64,000 nt of DNA. Origin: Sinonovacula constricta. Its lineage: Eukaryota; Mollusca; Bivalvia; Cardiida; Solecurtidae. The position numbers were made by a program, and so were the translations under genes. Location of the stretch: the NCBI GenBank assembly GCA_007844125.1, contig CM017567.1:17561480-17625479 (forward strand), written 5' to 3'. This document shows, piece by piece, positions 59,955-64,000 of this stretch (its first letter is position 1; each line of letters starts with the position of its first letter). Below the pieces are notes generated by a model, which was given only the letters and a program-made list of their open reading frames with translations, was not told the DNA's origin and did no database searches.

Positions 59955-60330
59955 CTACGAAGACTTCCAGTCATTGCAAGTTGAAGCCCGTGGCAGAGAA
60001 GTAAGGTCGCCGACACCACTGACTCGTTTGCCCCTCACAGCGAGGGTTCGAGCAGAAGGGCTGTGTCGTCTGGGTGACCAACGTGCTCCGATGGTTATAC
60101 CTAGACATTTGTTTGGTAGACCATCCAGTGCAATGCAGATTCTTTCGTCCCTAGCGGGATTCGAGCACACGCGGTGAAAGGATGAGCAGGAGATGAGCTG
60201 GAAGTCGGCTACTGTACCATTCAGCCCTGGGCGTCCGGCAATTGTACCATACTGACGACTGTACCGTCCAGCCCTGGGCGTCCGGCAACTGTACCATTCA
60301 GACGACTGTACCATTCAGCCCCGGGCGTCC
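59955..60330 (-). mobile_element. tRNA-SINE-like element with triplicated head
   Basis: On the minus strand, 'gggctgaatggtacagtagc' is followed by a B-box-like 'gtgctcgaatcccgc'. A body follows, then a second B-box-like 'ctgctcgaaccctcgc' further on. The head segment 'ggacgcccagggct' plus 'ga-tggtac' is present three times in tandem at 60215-60325. The GC-rich composition stands out from its surroundings. The open frames on both strands here are artefacts. Confidence 0.5.
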
Positions 60331-62906
60331 CTGACAAACCATTGTTTGAAAAGCATTTGATAAATATAACTTTATACAGGGCGGTTCTCTGGGTTCTTTG
60401 ACATGTTTAGTATTAGTCGACTGTCACAATAGTTAAAATCATGGTAAGGCAGTCTAAGTTTGGACAACACTGGGTTTGCTCCGATTGTACACGGCGTCGT
60501 CGTGTTATTTGTGCGCTTTGTGCGATCAGTTACAAACTTGATATGTTTACACATTCACAGTAGTGCTTAATAGCAATTTATTGAAAATTCATGCATATAC
60601 CAATATAGATGTGTAATTATCGTACGACTTTTCTTATGGAACATGCTTGAGCATTACGATTTTACAAAATTGTACGAGCGCAAAAAACAAAGCAAAACAA
60701 AACAAAAACAACTTAAAACAATATCTTTAAGATCTGCTTTATAACCAAACAAAGTATTTGATGCTGAAAGCTTGAAAGTGTGCCTACAACAACAGAGTTT
60801 CGGAGGCTTCAATATGTAAGTTCTTTGTATACTCAATTTAAGCATTGTTTATAACAAGAATTCTTGGGAACCTAATCTTTCAGAATTTCTTTGATGTAGG
60901 ATTATTATGATTCATGTACTAGAAAGCTTTTTGCAGTGCTTCCTTCTCTGTCCTAACTGTCCATGCTGCAAGCGAGGAGGATTCAGGTCTTGTTATTGTT
61001 AAATGTCAATTACAGGAGAGGCAGACAATAAACAACAGTCAATGTGGCTGATAATTGATATTGGCATGGATTCATGAGTCAAAATAAATATTAAATGCCA
61101 GATACGGACAATTATAAATACCATGTAACTACTAGAGTCAGTAGGAAAGATGTTAATTATTATTTTTGCGACTTCTTTGTACCTACATATGTCTGTAGCT
61201 TTATAATAAGAGATAAAAGCACCAATGTGCTGTATGTAAAAATATTATTTATTTACGACAAATCATACAATTTACCATGTAGTTTTCTTAAAACTGATCA
61301 GATAAAACACACCGACTTATTAACGAGTATTAAACTTACAAATTATTCTTATATTAAGAGCCTTTCGAAGAGCGGTCAACTTCGAGATAATATGCATTGA
61401 AACTGTTGTTATTTTTTACTATAAAGGGGGGTTGTCTTTTATCCAATAATGTGACAAATTGCAACAAATAATGCACTTTGCGTCCTCAAAATGACATAAC
61501 AGTGCTCGGGACCACAGAGTGCTTTCCTATAGTAAAAATGTTTAGATTTGTATCGATAACTTGCGGATAATCAGTAATTCTTGTCAATAAGCATAAACCA
61601 TGTTCATAAAACAATGTGTTTTTTTTTTCTAAAAATAAAATAAAGTATTAAGTATTCGCACACAAACTTACGCCGACAAGTATTTAACCTGACGTATGTA
61701 TATATGGTTGTGTCAGCGTGTTTCTACGTATCTTTTAGTTTTATTCATTTTGTCAATGTATTAGACAAGATCTTTAACACTTTAATGCAGGACGGTGTCG
61801 TTTAGATGAACCCACCTGCAACCAGTTGTATTAACATGGTTCAAATATACCCACAGCATACCCTGGGTAGATATGACGGTAAGGTTACTACACCGGTAAA
61901 ATCGTTTGTATAAACACAGTGACCACTTGAGCTAGGTTACCAGTCAAAGTAAATTTTAACCCAGGGTAAATTAAATATAAAGTGTCCACATCAGTTAAGA
62001 TCCCTTATATAGTAGCCATCTTTGATGGCAACTTCTAGGGATTTTCATCGGAACACCTCGGATAATTCACGAATGACAGCTCGGATGACAGCTCACTACA
62101 TACAGTATGATGCGTGTAAAACTTCAATTTGTGGCCGCTTCAAATTTAAATCATCCAGGTTAAATTAACCCAGCGCAACCAACACACAGCTGTCAAACGA
62201 CGACATTGTTTATGTTTTGTGCGAACTACATTTTAGGCATATTATTCCGACTAACGGCGAACAAAACGATCGTGATTTCAGTAAATATTATTGCACCAAT
62301 GAGTTCCGATTGGGATTTTCAGATGAATTGTATAGAAGTATACATTTTATTTTCTTGTAATTTCTTCCATTTGTGGTCCAAAAATTAAAAGTTATACACC
62401 ATTGGAGAGCTTTTGCAATTCATATTTTTAGAATGCAATATTTTTTAAAATTAATAAATGCACAAAGAATGAATACACATAAATAAATCAATATATTAGC
62501 TCATCCTTAACCAAAATGAATGGTGTAACTTTTTGGTTGTATTTTCTTTATCTTTTAATCTGTCAAAATATAGTTTTGATATTTAAAATACTTCATAAAA
62601 GCTGTCAAATTTGATAAATAAATCAGTAAAATAGACTGAACAATAAAAAAAAAATCAAAGTGGTGAGTTTAAAACAGCACATATTTCCAGATTTCAGACT
62701 GCATTAGCTTCTGCAACTAAGGCAAAAGTAAATACGACGAGTACAGGTCGCAGCTGCCGAAAACGCTACCGGGAACGGTCCATGAAGTGTTGCCCAAGTT
62801 CGTAAAAAAGGGAGGAACTGCAATGAAGTAGATAAATACATAGATCATTGTAATGTTATGAGTACCACACTTAATGAATATGAATTGAATAGCAATCATT
62901 TAAACC
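60331..62906. other. Non-coding stretch before the terminal repeat
   Basis: No gene is recognised in about 2.5 kb of AT-rich DNA. The plus frame 61095-61400 (101 codons) starts with a true ATG but shows no domain. Short motifs around 'aacccagggtaaatta' and 'ggttaaattaacccag' recur in both orientations at 61940-62175, possibly a decayed palindromic element. Confidence 0.35.
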
Positions 62907-64000
62907 TTAATCTGACCCAGCCAGAAAGCCTAAGTGAAACAGCGGAATTGTGTTACTAGCAAGATCTCCTGTAGTCTGTGCAGTTGTGTTACTAGCAAGA
63001 TCTCCTGTCGTCTGTGCAGTTGTGTTACTAGCTAGATCTCCTGTCGCCTGTGCAGTTGTGTTACTAGCTAGATCTCCTGTCGTCTGTGCAGTTGTGTTAC
63101 TAGCTAGATCTCCTGTCGCCTGTGCAGTTGTGTTACTAGCTAGATCTCCTGTCGTCTGTGCAGTTGTGTTACTAGCTAGATCTCCTGTCGTCTGTGCAGT
63201 TGTGTTACTAGCTAGATCTCCTGTCGTCTGTGCAGTTGTGTTACTAGCCAGATCTTCTTTCGTCTGTGCAGTTGTGTTACTAGCAAGATCTCCTGTCGTC
63301 TGTGCAGTTGTGTTACTAGCTAGATCTCCTGTCGTCTGTGCAGTTGTGTTACTAGCCAGATCTTCTTTCGTCTGTGCAGTTGTGTTACTAGCCAGATCTC
63401 CTGTCGTCTGTGCAGTTGTGTTACTAGCTAGATCTCCTGTCGTCTGTGCAGTTGTGTTACTAGCTAGATCTCCTGTCGTCTGTGCAGTTGTGTTACTAGC
63501 AAGATCTCCTGTCGTCTGTGCAGTTGTGTTACTAGCAAGATCTCCTGTCGTCTGTGCAGTTGTGTTACTAGCAAGATCTCCTGTCGTCTGTGCAGTTGTG
63601 TTACTAGCTAGATTTCCTGTCGTCTGTGCAGTTGTGTTACTAGCCAGATCTTCTTTGGTCTGTGCAGTTGTGTTACTAGCTAGATCTCCTGTCGTCTGTG
63701 CAGTTGTGTTACTAGCAAGATCTCCTGTCGTCTGTGCAGTTGTGTTACTAGCTAGATCTCCTGTCGTCTGTGCAGTTGTGTTACTAGCTAGATCTCCTGT
63801 CGTCTGTGCAGTTGTGTTACTAGCAAGATCTCCTGTCGTCTGTGCAGTTGTGTTACTAGCTAGATCTCCTGTCGTCTGTGCAGTTGTGTTACTAGCAAGA
63901 TCTCCTGTCGTCTGTGCAGTTGTGTTACTAGCAAGATCTCCTGTCGTCTGTGCAGTTGTGTTACTAGCTAGATCTCCTGTCGTCTGTGCAGTTGTGTTAC
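62907..64000 (-). CDS. Open frame through 36-bp repeat, Thr/Ser/Asn-rich, 5' end beyond window
   Basis: On the minus strand the frame is open from the window edge to TAA at 62907-62909, 1,094 nt. About 29 exact 36-bp units encode TTGDLASNTTAQ. The C-terminus departs from the repeat as SNTIPLFHLGFLAGSD. Each unit has an N-x-T sequon (NTT) and four threonines, a composition typical of heavily glycosylated extracellular or mucin-like repeats. Unit variants are mainly silent in this frame (CTA/CTT/CTG Leu; ACG/ACT/ACC Thr), with TG to KE, T to A and D to N changes. No start, signal peptide or splice site is visible in the window. The plus strand also has one open frame (CAVVLLARSPVV), less protein-like. 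It could equally be a non-coding minisatellite. Confidence 0.35.
   Translation of the reverse strand, partial: NTTAQTTGDLASNTTAQTTGDLASNTTAQTTGDLASNTTAQTTGDLASNTTAQTTGDLASNTTAQTTGDLASNTTAQTTGDLASNTTAQTTGDLASNTTAQTTGDLASNTTAQTKEDLASNTTAQTTGNLASNTTAQTTGDLASNTTAQTTGDLASNTTAQTTGDLASNTTAQTTGDLASNTTAQTTGDLASNTTAQTTGDLASNTTAQTKEDLASNTTAQTTGDLASNTTAQTTGDLASNTTAQTKEDLASNTTAQTTGDLASNTTAQTTGDLASNTTAQTTGDLASNTTAQATGDLASNTTAQTTGDLASNTTAQATGDLASNTTAQTTGDLASNTTAQTTGDLASNTIPLFHLGFLAGSD
62941..64000 (-). repeat. 36-bp minisatellite, at least 29 copies, runs off the window
   Basis: Plus-strand unit TGTGCAGTTGTGTTACTAGC then TAGATCTCCTGTCGTC, exactly 36 bp with no indels over about 1,060 bp. Variants are tagct/tagca/tagcc, gtcgtc/gtcgcc and tcctgtc/tctttc. 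It continues past the right edge, so total length is unknown. Confidence 0.97.

Overview
The window is animal nuclear DNA, AT-rich, intron-containing and full of tandem repeats. It is most likely from a bivalve mollusc. The clues are a diverged 'gtccgtccgtcc' repeat near 21.86-22.20 kb of a type I associate with clam and mussel genomes, several tRNA-derived SINE-like elements, and a 12-exon animal proteasome gene. The species assignment is an inference. No prokaryotic or viral gene organisation is present.

Layout. 0-6.6 kb: non-coding, transposon-rich. It has the truncated end of a palindromic element (1-511), a hAT-type MITE with a perfect 8-bp target duplication (2346-2755), and two side-by-side hAT-like remnants (3474-4393, 4571-5468) with matching inverted ends and a decayed transposase C-terminus. 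6.6-11.1 kb: a 4.5-kb array of a 35-bp minisatellite. 11.45-28.79 kb, + strand: a complete gene for the 26S proteasome lid subunit Rpn6/PSMD11. It has 12 coding exons that join without a frame error into 419 codons. Its introns carry four minisatellites, one of which is made from the 3' end and splice donor of exon 9. 28.8-35.2 kb: intergenic, with SINE-like and small tandem repeats. 35.28-36.58 kb, - strand: an apparently intronless ankyrin-repeat plus SOCS-box gene, a likely substrate receptor for a cullin-RING ubiquitin ligase. 39.13-39.39 kb: a possible unidentified exon. 39.8-48.06 kb: an 8.2-kb satellite of a 52-bp unit in two diverged blocks. 51.0-56.2 kb: a near-perfect 1.62-kb inverted repeat with a 1.93-kb spacer. 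Each arm holds a THAP-like zinc-finger exon, intact at the start only in the left arm. 56.65-57.04 kb: two tRNA-like elements. 57.97-58.73 kb: an almost G-free CCTATCCCAT-type tract. 62.9 kb to the end: a 36-bp repeat that keeps a minus-strand frame open to the window edge and would encode a Thr/Ser/Asn-rich 12-residue repeat.

The two clear genes both belong to ubiquitin-proteasome biology: a proteasome lid subunit and a probable E3 substrate adaptor. Nothing in the sequence shows that they are co-regulated; they are about 6.5 kb apart and convergent. The most unusual signals are the minisatellite built from a coding exon end with its splice donor, the nearly identical inverted duplication, and the mucin-like open repeat at the right edge. 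By eye, tandem repeats make up more than a quarter of the window.
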